The notes under the pieces were generated by a model. It saw nothing but the letters and a program-made list of their open reading frames with translations, was not told the DNA's origin and made no database searches. Shown piece after piece: positions 18,361 to 26,300 of a DNA stretch of 41,617 bases. Position 1 is the first letter of the stretch. Each line of letters begins with the position of its first letter. A program made the position numbers and the translations under genes. This DNA is from Flavobacteriaceae bacterium bin25 (lineage in GTDB: Bacteria > Bacteroidota > Bacteroidia > Flavobacteriales > Flavobacteriaceae), in assembly GCA_002238525.1 (NCBI GenBank), contig MPMN01000022.1, forward strand, positions 1-41,617, read 5' to 3'.

Positions 18361-19995
18361 ATGAATTATAGTTTTTCAAAAGATCTAAAAAGATTTTCTA
18401 TCATCAGTATCGTTGTCGGAGCGATTGCCATTTTTTATGGGTTTTGGGATACCCCCAGAACAGTTGAAGAGGCACAGGAAAAAGCTGCGGCTGCTCAACA
18501 CGGACATAATGGACATGGTTCAGTTGAAACACATCATTCTAACCAAGGAGATGTAAACTACAAAAGCCATAACGATCAAGAGGATTCTTATCAAGAAGAG
18601 CATATAGATGGGGATGATCATCGTTCTGATTCAGCGGAAAATGTGGATGACGACCTTCAAAATTTTCATTCATCTGATCACTTGATTGATCAAACAGCTG
18701 ATTCAGATGAGAATGTCTATAATGGGGAGAGTCAGGATGAGAAAATATCTTCTGAACTACAATATGCCGATTCTGATGAACACCAGCAGGGTCATGATGC
18801 CGAATCAATAGGCACGAATACTCATTCTGTCCAATACCCTTCCAAAGATACCCATGAAAATGTTGGTGGCCATGATACGCACATAGACCATGGAAAGCAT
18901 CTTTTACATCAATTCAAAAACAAGCCTTGGGCCTCGGTATATGTATCAGCTCTCTTTTTCTTATTTATAGCTTTGGGGACTCTTGCTTTTTATGCTGTTC
19001 AAAGGGCTTCACAGGCCGGTTGGCCGATAGTTCTTTTTCGAGTGATGGAGAGTATAACAGCTTATTTGATTCCGGGTGGTTTGATAGTCCTTGTTATTCT
19101 CCTATTTTCCGTATATGGTGCAAATCATCTATTCGTTTGGACAGATTCCAAGGTTGTGGAGCACGATGTAATCATTCAAAACAAGAGTTGGTATTTGAAC
19201 GATGCTGGATTTTTATTTAGGGCTTTGGTGATTTTATTAGGGTGGGGGCTTTACAGAACCTATGCTAGAAAATTTTCAATCAAACAAGATCAAGACGTTG
19301 CTCCGAGTATCAACTATCACAAGAAAAATTTCAAGTTGTCGGCTGGCTTTTTGGTATTTTACATCATATCGGTTAGTGTCATGTCTTGGGATTGGTTAAT
19401 GTCGATTGATCCTCACTGGTTCAGTACTCTTTTTGGTTGGTATGTTTTTGCATCGATGTTTGTTACTGGAATTACGGTAATTGCATTGATGACAATTTAT
19501 TTAAAGTCAAAAGGATATCTGGACTTTGTCAATAGTAGCCACATTCATGATTTAGCGAAATTTATGTTTGGTATAAGCATTTTTTGGACATATCTATGGT
19601 TTAGTCAATTCATGCTTATTTGGTATTCTAATATTCCTGAAGAAGTAACCTATTTTATTTCGAGACTGGAAGACTACCGGCTTCCTTTTTTATCTCTTTT
19701 GATTCTCAATTTTGTCTTTCCTGTTTTGGTACTCATGAATACTGATTTCAAGCGAACAAATTATATTGTCATCATTACAGGAATAGTAATCGTTATTGGT
19801 CATTATATGGATGTATTTAATATGGTTATGCCTGGTACTGTTGGAGACCAATGGTCTTTGGGTTTGGTTGAAATTGGAGCATTTTTGTTCTTTTTGGGAT
19901 TGTTCATTCAGATTGTATTTAGGTCACTGGAAAAGGTACCGTTGTTGGCAAAGGGAGACCCATTAGTTCAGGAGAGTAAACGATTTCATTACTGA
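18361..19995 (+). CDS. actF: Alternative complex III subunit F, NrfD-type, with a large His/Asp/Glu-rich insertion
   Basis: This 544-residue integral membrane subunit pairs with ActC. The first helix (FSIISIVVGAIAIFYGFW) is at about 12-29, the second (VYVSALFFLFIALGTLAFYAV) at about 191-211, and more helices follow to the C-terminus. Between the first two lies an unusually long hydrophilic insertion, about residues 44-182, with some 19 His and more than 30 Asp/Glu (HGHNGHG, HIDGDDH, HDTHIDHGKH). Homologues known to me are around 420-480 residues, so most of the extra length is this loop. The rest matches normal ActF. The insertion may bind metal, but nothing in the sequence proves it. Confidence 0.9.
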   Translation: MNYSFSKDLKRFSIISIVVGAIAIFYGFWDTPRTVEEAQEKAAAAQHGHNGHGSVETHHSNQGDVNYKSHNDQEDSYQEEHIDGDDHRSDSAENVDDDLQNFHSSDHLIDQTADSDENVYNGESQDEKISSELQYADSDEHQQGHDAESIGTNTHSVQYPSKDTHENVGGHDTHIDHGKHLLHQFKNKPWASVYVSALFFLFIALGTLAFYAVQRASQAGWPIVLFRVMESITAYLIPGGLIVLVILLFSVYGANHLFVWTDSKVVEHDVIIQNKSWYLNDAGFLFRALVILLGWGLYRTYARKFSIKQDQDVAPSINYHKKNFKLSAGFLVFYIISVSVMSWDWLMSIDPHWFSTLFGWYVFASMFVTGITVIALMTIYLKSKGYLDFVNSSHIHDLAKFMFGISIFWTYLWFSQFMLIWYSNIPEEVTYFISRLEDYRLPFLSLLILNFVFPVLVLMNTDFKRTNYIVIITGIVIVIGHYMDVFNMVMPGTVGDQWSLGLVEIGAFLFFLGLFIQIVFRSLEKVPLLAKGDPLVQESKRFHY

Positions 19996-20001
19996 TAGGC
20001 T

Positions 20002-21069
20002 ATGACAGTTTTTTTGATTCTAACCGCCTTAATTCTGCTTTCGATTGCTGTATGGCAGGTAACTAAAATATTTGAGTTATCTCAGAGCAAACCGGTCAAC
20101 ACGCAGATTGCAAATCATAAGGATAATGATATCCAGGGTAAGTTATTGCTTGCCTTTTTGATATTTCTTTATCTGTTGACTATTTACTCATTTTGGGCAT
20201 ATAATGATGTCTTGCTCCCTGAGTCTGCATCTGAGCATGGAAAGGAGTACGATCGACTGATGTGGATAACCTATTTAATTATCTTTTTTGTTCAGATAGT
20301 CACTCAAGCTCTTTTGCATTATTTTTCCTATCGGTTTAGGGGGAATAAACCTGAAAAAAAAGCATCTTTTCTTGCTGAAAATGACCGCTTGGAATTTTGG
20401 TGGACAGTCATTCCTGTTGTGGTTTTGGCGGGCATTATTCTCTATGGTTTGTATACATGGACAGAAATCATGACAGTTGAAGAAAATGAAGATGCCTTAG
20501 TTGTAGAGTTATATGCTCAACAGTTCAATTGGAAAGCTCGCTATGCAGGTCAAGACGGTCAATTGGGAGAAGCCAATGTTCGGTTTTTACAAGATTTTGG
20601 CGGTTTGAACCTGGTGGGTATAGATGCTACTGATCCCAACGGGATGGACGATGTAGTGGTCACCGAATTGCATTTACCTGTAAATAGGGAAGTGATTTTT
20701 AAAATGCGATCACAGGATGTACTACATTCGGCGTATATGCCTCATTTCAGGGCTCAGATGAATACTGTGCCAGGTATGATTACCGAATTTGCTTATACGC
20801 CCACAATAACCACCTCAGAAATGCGTCAAAATCCCCAAATTATATCCAAAATTGAAAAAATCAATAAATTGAGAGAAGCAAGAAGTAAAGATTTGGTGGC
20901 TTCGGGAGATTTTCCACTAGATCCATATGAATTTGATTTCCTGTTGTTATGCAATAAAATATGTGGAGCTTCTCATTACAATATGCAGATGAAAATCATA
21001 GTAGAAACGGCAGAAGAATTCGAAAATTGGTTGGATCAACAGCCAACTTTTGCCCAGACAATTGAGTAA
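20002..21069 (+). CDS. coxB: Cytochrome c oxidase subunit II (aa3 type)
   Basis: This encodes 355 residues. N-terminal hydrophobic helices (TVFLILTALILLSIAVWQV and others to about 160) precede a periplasmic cupredoxin domain. The CuA ligands are complete: H242 in HSAYMPHF, then C317-x3-C321-x3-H325-x2-M328. It receives electrons from cytochrome c or directly from ACIII and passes them to haem a in subunit I. It lies six bases after actF, so oxidase and ACIII are one transcription unit, consistent with a supercomplex. No subunit III gene is present in the window. Confidence 0.94.
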   Translation: MTVFLILTALILLSIAVWQVTKIFELSQSKPVNTQIANHKDNDIQGKLLLAFLIFLYLLTIYSFWAYNDVLLPESASEHGKEYDRLMWITYLIIFFVQIVTQALLHYFSYRFRGNKPEKKASFLAENDRLEFWWTVIPVVVLAGIILYGLYTWTEIMTVEENEDALVVELYAQQFNWKARYAGQDGQLGEANVRFLQDFGGLNLVGIDATDPNGMDDVVVTELHLPVNREVIFKMRSQDVLHSAYMPHFRAQMNTVPGMITEFAYTPTITTSEMRQNPQIISKIEKINKLREARSKDLVASGDFPLDPYEFDFLLLCNKICGASHYNMQMKIIVETAEEFENWLDQQPTFAQTIE

Positions 21070-21084
21070 ATTGAGAACAGTTTT

Positions 21085-22881
21085 ATGAGTCAACATTCCC
21101 ACCAGAACAATCACCAAGAGGATCACCATCATCATCATCATAAGGAGACTTTTATCACCAAATACATCTTTTCCCAGGATCACAAGATGATCTCCAAGCA
21201 GTATTTGATCACTGGTTTATTTATGGGCATCATTGGGATTGGGATGTCTTTATTGTTTAGGATACAGTTAGCCTGGCCAGAAAAACCGTTTTGGATTTTC
21301 AAGGTGATGTTAGGAAAATGGGCTGAAGATGGGGTAATGGACCCCAATGCATATTTATCTCTAATCACCATTCATGGGACGATAATGGTGTTTTTTGTGC
21401 TCACAGCAGGACTGAGCGGTACTTTTAGTAATCTATTGATTCCACTACAGATAGGTGCTCGAGATATGGCTTCGGGGTTTTTGAATATGGTGTCTTATTG
21501 GCTATTTTTTGTTTCCAGTGTCATCATGATATCTTCTTTATTTGTTGAAGCTGGACCGGCCTCAGCCGGTTGGACAATTTATCCGCCTTTGAGTGCTTTA
21601 CCTCAGGCTATCCCAGGGTCTGGTATGGGTATGACCTTGTGGTTATTGTCAATGGCTGTATTTATTGCATCTTCTCTTTTAGCGGCCTTAAACTATGTGG
21701 TTACCATCATAAATCTACGTACCAAAGGAATGAGTATGTCCCGATTACCTTTGACTATTTGGGCTTTTTTTGTAACGGCGATTATCGGGATCGTTTCCTT
21801 TCCGGTTTTACTTTCTGCGGCTTTATTGTTACTGATGGATCGTAGTTTTGGCACTTCTTTTTTTCTTTCTGATATTTTCATTCAAGGTGAGGTGCTTCAT
21901 TATCAGGGAGGTTCGCCGGTTCTCTATGAGCACTTGTTTTGGTTTTTGGGTCATCCGGAGGTGTATATTGTGATTTTGCCTGCTTTAGGTATAACATCAG
22001 AAGTCATTGCTACAAATTCTAGGAAGCCTATTTTTGGGTATAGGGCCATGATTGCTTCACTATTGGCGATAGCATTTTTATCGACCATCGTTTGGGGTCA
22101 TCATATGTTTATTTCGGGGATGAATCCCTTTTTGGGGTCGGTTTTTACTTTCACAACGCTCTTGATTGCTATTCCATCGGCTGTAAAGGCCTTTAATTAT
22201 ATATCCACTCTATGGAAGGGTAATTTGCAGTTTAATCCTGCAATGTTATTTTCTATCGGTTTGGTTTCTACTTTTATATCAGGTGGTCTCACTGGGATTA
22301 TTTTGGGTGATAGCACTCTTGACATCAATGTTCACGATACCTATTTTGTGGTTGCTCATTTTCATTTAGTTATGGGAATTTCAGCACTTTATGGCTTATT
22401 TGCTGGGGTTTATCATTGGTTTCCAAAAATGTTTGGTCGAATGATGAACAAGACTCTCGGTTATGTTCATTTTTGGATTACTGTTGTTTCAGCTTATTTG
22501 ATTTTTTATCCGATGCATTTTATTGGTATGGCTGGTCTTCCCAGGAGGTACTATACCAATACGGCTTTTCCATATTTTGATGATTTGGCTGATATCAATG
22601 TTTTTATATCCATATTTGCTCTTATTGGGGGATTAGCACAGTTGATTTTCTTATACAATTTTATTCACAGCATTTTTTATGGGAAAAGGACGGTACAAAA
22701 TCCTTGGAGATCCAACACATTAGAATGGACAGCTCCTATAAAGCATTATCACGGCAATTGGTTGGGTAAGATTCCTCATGTTCATCGTTGGGCTTATGAT
22801 TATTCCAATCCTCAGCATGAACAAGATTTTGTTCCTCAGGATATGCCTTTAAAAGAGGAAGAAAAAGACTTGCATCACTAG
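21085..22881 (+). CDS. coxA: Cytochrome c oxidase subunit I (aa3 type)
   Basis: This is a 598-residue haem-copper oxidase catalytic subunit. Ligands are in place: the low-spin haem His in TIHGTIMVFF, H290-P-E-V-Y294 (CuB His and cross-linked Tyr), H339-H340 (CuB), and H417, H425 and H427 in HDTYFVVAHFH. It reduces oxygen to water and pumps protons. The soluble N-terminus is odd: MSQHSHQNNHQED followed by six consecutive His (14-19) before the first helix. It is the last gene of the operon, 15 bases after coxB. The 270-base gap to 23151 has no gene and no clear terminator. Confidence 0.95.
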   Translation: MSQHSHQNNHQEDHHHHHHKETFITKYIFSQDHKMISKQYLITGLFMGIIGIGMSLLFRIQLAWPEKPFWIFKVMLGKWAEDGVMDPNAYLSLITIHGTIMVFFVLTAGLSGTFSNLLIPLQIGARDMASGFLNMVSYWLFFVSSVIMISSLFVEAGPASAGWTIYPPLSALPQAIPGSGMGMTLWLLSMAVFIASSLLAALNYVVTIINLRTKGMSMSRLPLTIWAFFVTAIIGIVSFPVLLSAALLLLMDRSFGTSFFLSDIFIQGEVLHYQGGSPVLYEHLFWFLGHPEVYIVILPALGITSEVIATNSRKPIFGYRAMIASLLAIAFLSTIVWGHHMFISGMNPFLGSVFTFTTLLIAIPSAVKAFNYISTLWKGNLQFNPAMLFSIGLVSTFISGGLTGIILGDSTLDINVHDTYFVVAHFHLVMGISALYGLFAGVYHWFPKMFGRMMNKTLGYVHFWITVVSAYLIFYPMHFIGMAGLPRRYYTNTAFPYFDDLADINVFISIFALIGGLAQLIFLYNFIHSIFYGKRTVQNPWRSNTLEWTAPIKHYHGNWLGKIPHVHRWAYDYSNPQHEQDFVPQDMPLKEEEKDLHH

Positions 22882-23151
22882 TTCTAGGACTGCCTCTTTA
22901 ATTTAGTTATTGTAGGGGGTTTATCGTGTTAGTTTGTCTCATTATAAAGATTAGTAGATAATTTCGTAATTTAGATTCTGCTAAAAAATACCCTTAATAT
23001 GTAGTTGAGCTTAGGAACAATTAGTATTTTCGTAGTGGCAATAATTTACATATTGATTGAGGTTCTCAAAGAGAAAAAGTAGGGCCGTTGCCTAACCTAA
23101 ATTGCATTACCACCCTAGAATAAACGTGAATAGGTAGAGGGTATAAACTTA

Positions 23152-24360
23152 TTGAAACAAACTCTCATACCAAGTAATATGGATATTTTCAAGACTCAAA
23201 ACCGCTTAGAATTTTCTGAACGCTTCAAAACGGACTTTGATTGCAAGGAATACCTTTCTGAGATGAAATGGAAAGACGGCTTTAAATGTGTCAAATGTGG
23301 CCATGGGGGTTCTCAGGTACGCAAGGATTTGGCCAGGACGTGTAACATCTGTAGACATACGGAATCAGCAACAGCCAATACCTTGTTCCACAAGGTTAAG
23401 TTTGGTGTACGTAAGGCATTTGTCATCTGCTATGAGATCGCTAGCAGTTCCGAGAGACTATCGGTGAGGTACATATCCGTTCGACACGGAATACACTATA
23501 GTAATGCCCGTCTATTCATGCAGAAGGTCAGAAAGGCTATGGATATTTTCAAGGCTCAAAACCACTTAGAATTTTCTGAACGATTCAAGACGGACTTTGA
23601 TTGCAGGGAATACCTTTCTGAGTTGAAATGGAAAGACGGCTTTAAATGTGTCAAATGTGGCCATGGAGGTTCTCAGGTACGCAAGGATTTAGCCAGGACA
23701 TGTAAAAACTGTAGCCATACGGAATCAGCAACAGCCAATACCTTGTTCCACAAGGTTAAGTTTAGTGTACGTAAGGCATTTGTCATCTGCCAAGAGACCG
23801 CTAGCAGTTCCGAAAGACTATCCGTGAGTTATATGGCCGTTCGACACGGAGTACACTATAATACTGCCCGTCTATTCATGCACAAGGTCAGAAAGGCTAT
23901 GGAATCTAGTGGGAAGCATCCCACGGATGGTACGGTAGTGATGGATGAGTTGGTCCTTGTATCAAATTTGAAGAAGGAAAGATAGCGTCTAGCTACGATG
24001 CCGAGAAAAGGAAAGCGGTACATCTAACAAAGGATGGAAAGGTCAAGCGTATGTACACCATGGGTATACAAGATTTCTCGGTCCATTTTCTTCGGAATAT
24101 CTTTATCTATCAAATGAGTACATCTGCCCAAATAGCCACCGGCAATTGGAAAGGATAATAGATAGGGCTTCTTACATCACACCATTTTAAAACAACATGG
24201 GTCTCAACTTCGTATCTCTTCATGGGATGAACCACCAGATAAAGTTTTGGACACGCACTACCTATTGAAGGGTAAGCGATTTTAACCTTGACAGATATTT
24301 CAATGAGCTCTGCTTCAGGGTAGGCAGTTCACAGAGTAAAGAGATGGAATGAGTGACTTG
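23152..24360 (+). pseudogene. Decayed IS1595-family transposase with duplicated zinc-ribbon segment
   Basis: The open frame 23152-23985 (TTG start; ATG 23179 possible) encodes the N-terminal zinc-ribbon part of an IS1595-type transposase twice in tandem. It then enters the DDE domain (DGTVVMDELVLVS) and terminates early. Homology resumes in another frame from about 23970 (EEGKIASSYDAEKRKAV) to a stop near 24158, with further scraps: WDEPPDKVL near 24230 and RYFNELCFRVG near 24300, the family's 'YldEFcFR' tail. So at least one frameshift and several stops break the catalytic domain. Each ribbon copy has two Cys pairs (CVKC, then CNIC or CKNC). A non-functional relic. Confidence 0.8.
23179..23898 (+). 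repeat. Exact-length tandem duplication, 2 x 360 bp
   Basis: Unit 1 is 23179-23538 and unit 2 is 23539-23898. Both start with ATGGATATTTTCAAG and end with AAGGTCAGAAAGGCT. By my count they differ at about 26 positions (about 93% identity). The period is 120 codons, so the frame is kept. Each unit encodes the zinc-ribbon and linker of the transposase. Confidence 0.9.
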
Positions 24361-24452
24361 CCAGTGCGATGTTGTTTTCCCGTTAATATCGAATTTTCCT
24401 ATTCAAATGAATAAATCGTAGATAAGTACTTCGTATTTTCAACTAGTATATA

Positions 24453-24460
24453 TACCTTTG
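24453..24460 (+). promoter_or_regulatory. Putative -7 element of the outer-membrane protein gene
   Basis: TACCTTTG matches TAnnTTTG, 69 bases before the ATG at 24530. No clear TTG -33 element is present upstream. Confidence 0.4.
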
Positions 24461-24529
24461 CTTAGCAGTTGTGGAATTTACTCCGAAGTAGGTTATTTTT
24501 GAATTGTATTGAGCGATAAATTATTGAAT

Positions 24530-25699
24530 ATGTACAAAAAATCGAATTTTATCTTGACCCCATTGTTGGTTTTGGTTTGTTGTTTGGTAATAAATGTTAC
24601 TAAAGGACAAATGAGGGTGCACGAGTATTATGAGCATGACAGTAGCTTTTCAGAATTAAAGTCTAAGAAATTTAGTCCAATCGACCAATTCCCTGAAAAT
24701 AGGCTTACAGATTTCAATAATACATCTGTCGCATTTGGAAGTTTACCTAGAGATCGAAAATCTAGTGGCCTCATCAGTTCGCTTATGGAAAGTTACGATG
24801 ATGGTAATTTCCATTTTCTTGATGATACAGGAAATTTTTACTTGAATCTTGAGATAGGTTTTAATTTTACGCCTTCCTTAAATGTTTTGGGAGATGTCCC
24901 AGAAGCAAGAGGGACTATTTGTGATCAATTTTTGAATCCTTTTAGTGATTTAGCGCCAGGTTTTTGTACCGAAGCAAATGCACCAGGGACTGAATGGACA
25001 AACCAATTTACTGGATCAGGTGGAATAGTATCTGGAATTGGAATAGGACATAATATAAATCCTAGAGTTCCCTTTCGTATTGAAGTGGAGTATTTCTTTC
25101 GCCAAACTAATTACGACCAAATATCACCAATTAAACGTGATGGAGGGGTAACTTCCGCAAAACTCGATGGAGAAGTGGTAATAGCAGAGGAACGGATTGG
25201 AAATATTAACTCAGACAACTTTTTTGCAAATATTTATTTTGATATTGACCGCAACAAAAGGATCAAGAAATACATCGGAGTGGGCACTGGGTTAGCCTTC
25301 ACAAAGATTGATTACAGTTTTTTGTGGGTGAGAAATTTAGATCCAGACAAGATCACATCTATTGCTCAGTATTTTCCTCCCGATCGTCAAGAGGATCTAA
25401 AAATTGTTCAAAAGAATGTTGCAGGAACAACAAGCGTTCTCATAGAAAAACTCAGGCATAACAAGCCAGGGCTCCAAGTTTTGATAGGATTAGATTTCTC
25501 TCTCAGTGATTCGGTAATCTTAGGTCTTAAGGCACGGGGTGTCTTTGTGGGAGAATTTACTGCAGATAATTTAATCAACCGAGTGAGGAGCCACCAAGCT
25601 AGTAATAATCTTGATGGTAGCATTCCGTTGGTTAGTTATAATACCATAGAAAATATAAATCACTATGGAGTTTCGGCGGCTTTGAAGTATCAGTTCTGA
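24530..25699 (+). CDS. Putative outer-membrane beta-barrel protein
   Basis: This encodes 389 residues from ATG 24530. An in-frame TTG at 24509 would add seven residues before the signal peptide and is less likely. The start shows a signal peptide (NFILTPLLVLVCCLVINV, then TKGQ). The mature protein has alternating patterns typical of membrane strands (FYLNLEIGFNFTPSLNV; IEVEYFFRQTNY; FFANIYFDID; YIGVGTGLAF; GLKARGVFVGEF) and ends YGVSAALKYQF, with the terminal Phe favoured by barrel assembly. The two Cys in CDQFLNPFSDLAPGFC might pair. It resembles the porin / Msp-like surface antigen class, but cargo and role are unknown. It stands alone after the decayed IS. Confidence 0.7.
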   Translation: MYKKSNFILTPLLVLVCCLVINVTKGQMRVHEYYEHDSSFSELKSKKFSPIDQFPENRLTDFNNTSVAFGSLPRDRKSSGLISSLMESYDDGNFHFLDDTGNFYLNLEIGFNFTPSLNVLGDVPEARGTICDQFLNPFSDLAPGFCTEANAPGTEWTNQFTGSGGIVSGIGIGHNINPRVPFRIEVEYFFRQTNYDQISPIKRDGGVTSAKLDGEVVIAEERIGNINSDNFFANIYFDIDRNKRIKKYIGVGTGLAFTKIDYSFLWVRNLDPDKITSIAQYFPPDRQEDLKIVQKNVAGTTSVLIEKLRHNKPGLQVLIGLDFSLSDSVILGLKARGVFVGEFTADNLINRVRSHQASNNLDGSIPLVSYNTIENINHYGVSAALKYQF

Positions 25700-25829
25700 T
25701 TAATTCATATTGGGAGAATCAAATTGCCTAAGAATATAGGGAAAGTCAGATCTTGGCATTTATTTTTATTGTATTGATGAAAGATAAATGAGGAGAAATT
25801 CGTTGTTTTAGCTTTTGGATGCTAGAAAG

Positions 25830-26075
25830 TCAAAGAACGTTATGTACAAAGAGTCGGCCTCTATTTCTTTCTAAAACATAGTATTTGGTAAATCCGTGCT
25901 TTTCAAGAACATGGTGAATGAGTAATTGCTGAAGTTTTTTAGAATTTCCAGTAATAATACAAAACTCATAGACCCCTTCTGTATTGCAATTATTTAGGAG
26001 GAAATCTTCCGTTCGTTCAATACATTGCTTATGAGAAAGTCCGTGTAGGTCTATTTCTAACACTTCTTGATTCAT
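25830..26075 (-). CDS. Small Smr-domain protein
   Basis: This 81-residue protein is essentially a bare Smr domain. It shows EIDLHGLS (residues 7-14), the D-L-H-G motif, then an FCIITGNSKKLQ strand-turn matching 'viITGkGs..l', and a final NRGRLFVH strand corresponding to 'GG.G.tvv.l'. The usual Gly-Lys-Gly-Ser turn reads G-N-S-K-K. Smr domains, as in MutS2, bind or nick branched nucleic acids or act on RNA. Stand-alone versions are poorly characterised. It is a single minus-strand gene between the convergent barrel gene and topA. Confidence 0.75.
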   Translation of the reverse strand: MNQEVLEIDLHGLSHKQCIERTEDFLLNNCNTEGVYEFCIITGNSKKLQQLLIHHVLEKHGFTKYYVLERNRGRLFVHNVL

Positions 26076-26274
26076 TCAGTTTACAAATATCTAAACTCTA
26101 TGTTGAACAGAAAATATTTATTATCAATGACAATAATTTAGTCTGGTTTTTGCGGAGATGATTCTTAGTTAATGTGATGAGATCAATAATGCTGGCCGGA
26201 TATTTATGTCTTCCTAAATCAAATCATAACTGATGATGCGCATATCAATGCATATACCTTTATTTTGGGATGAG

Positions 26275-26282
26275 TAAATTTG
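26275..26282 (+). promoter_or_regulatory. Putative -7 element of topA
   Basis: TAAATTTG matches TAnnTTTG, 18 bases before the topA ATG, implying a very short leader. No obvious -33 element. The rest of the 225-base gap (26076-26300) holds no gene. Confidence 0.45.
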
Positions 26283-26300
26283 CGGGGCAAAAATTGATTT

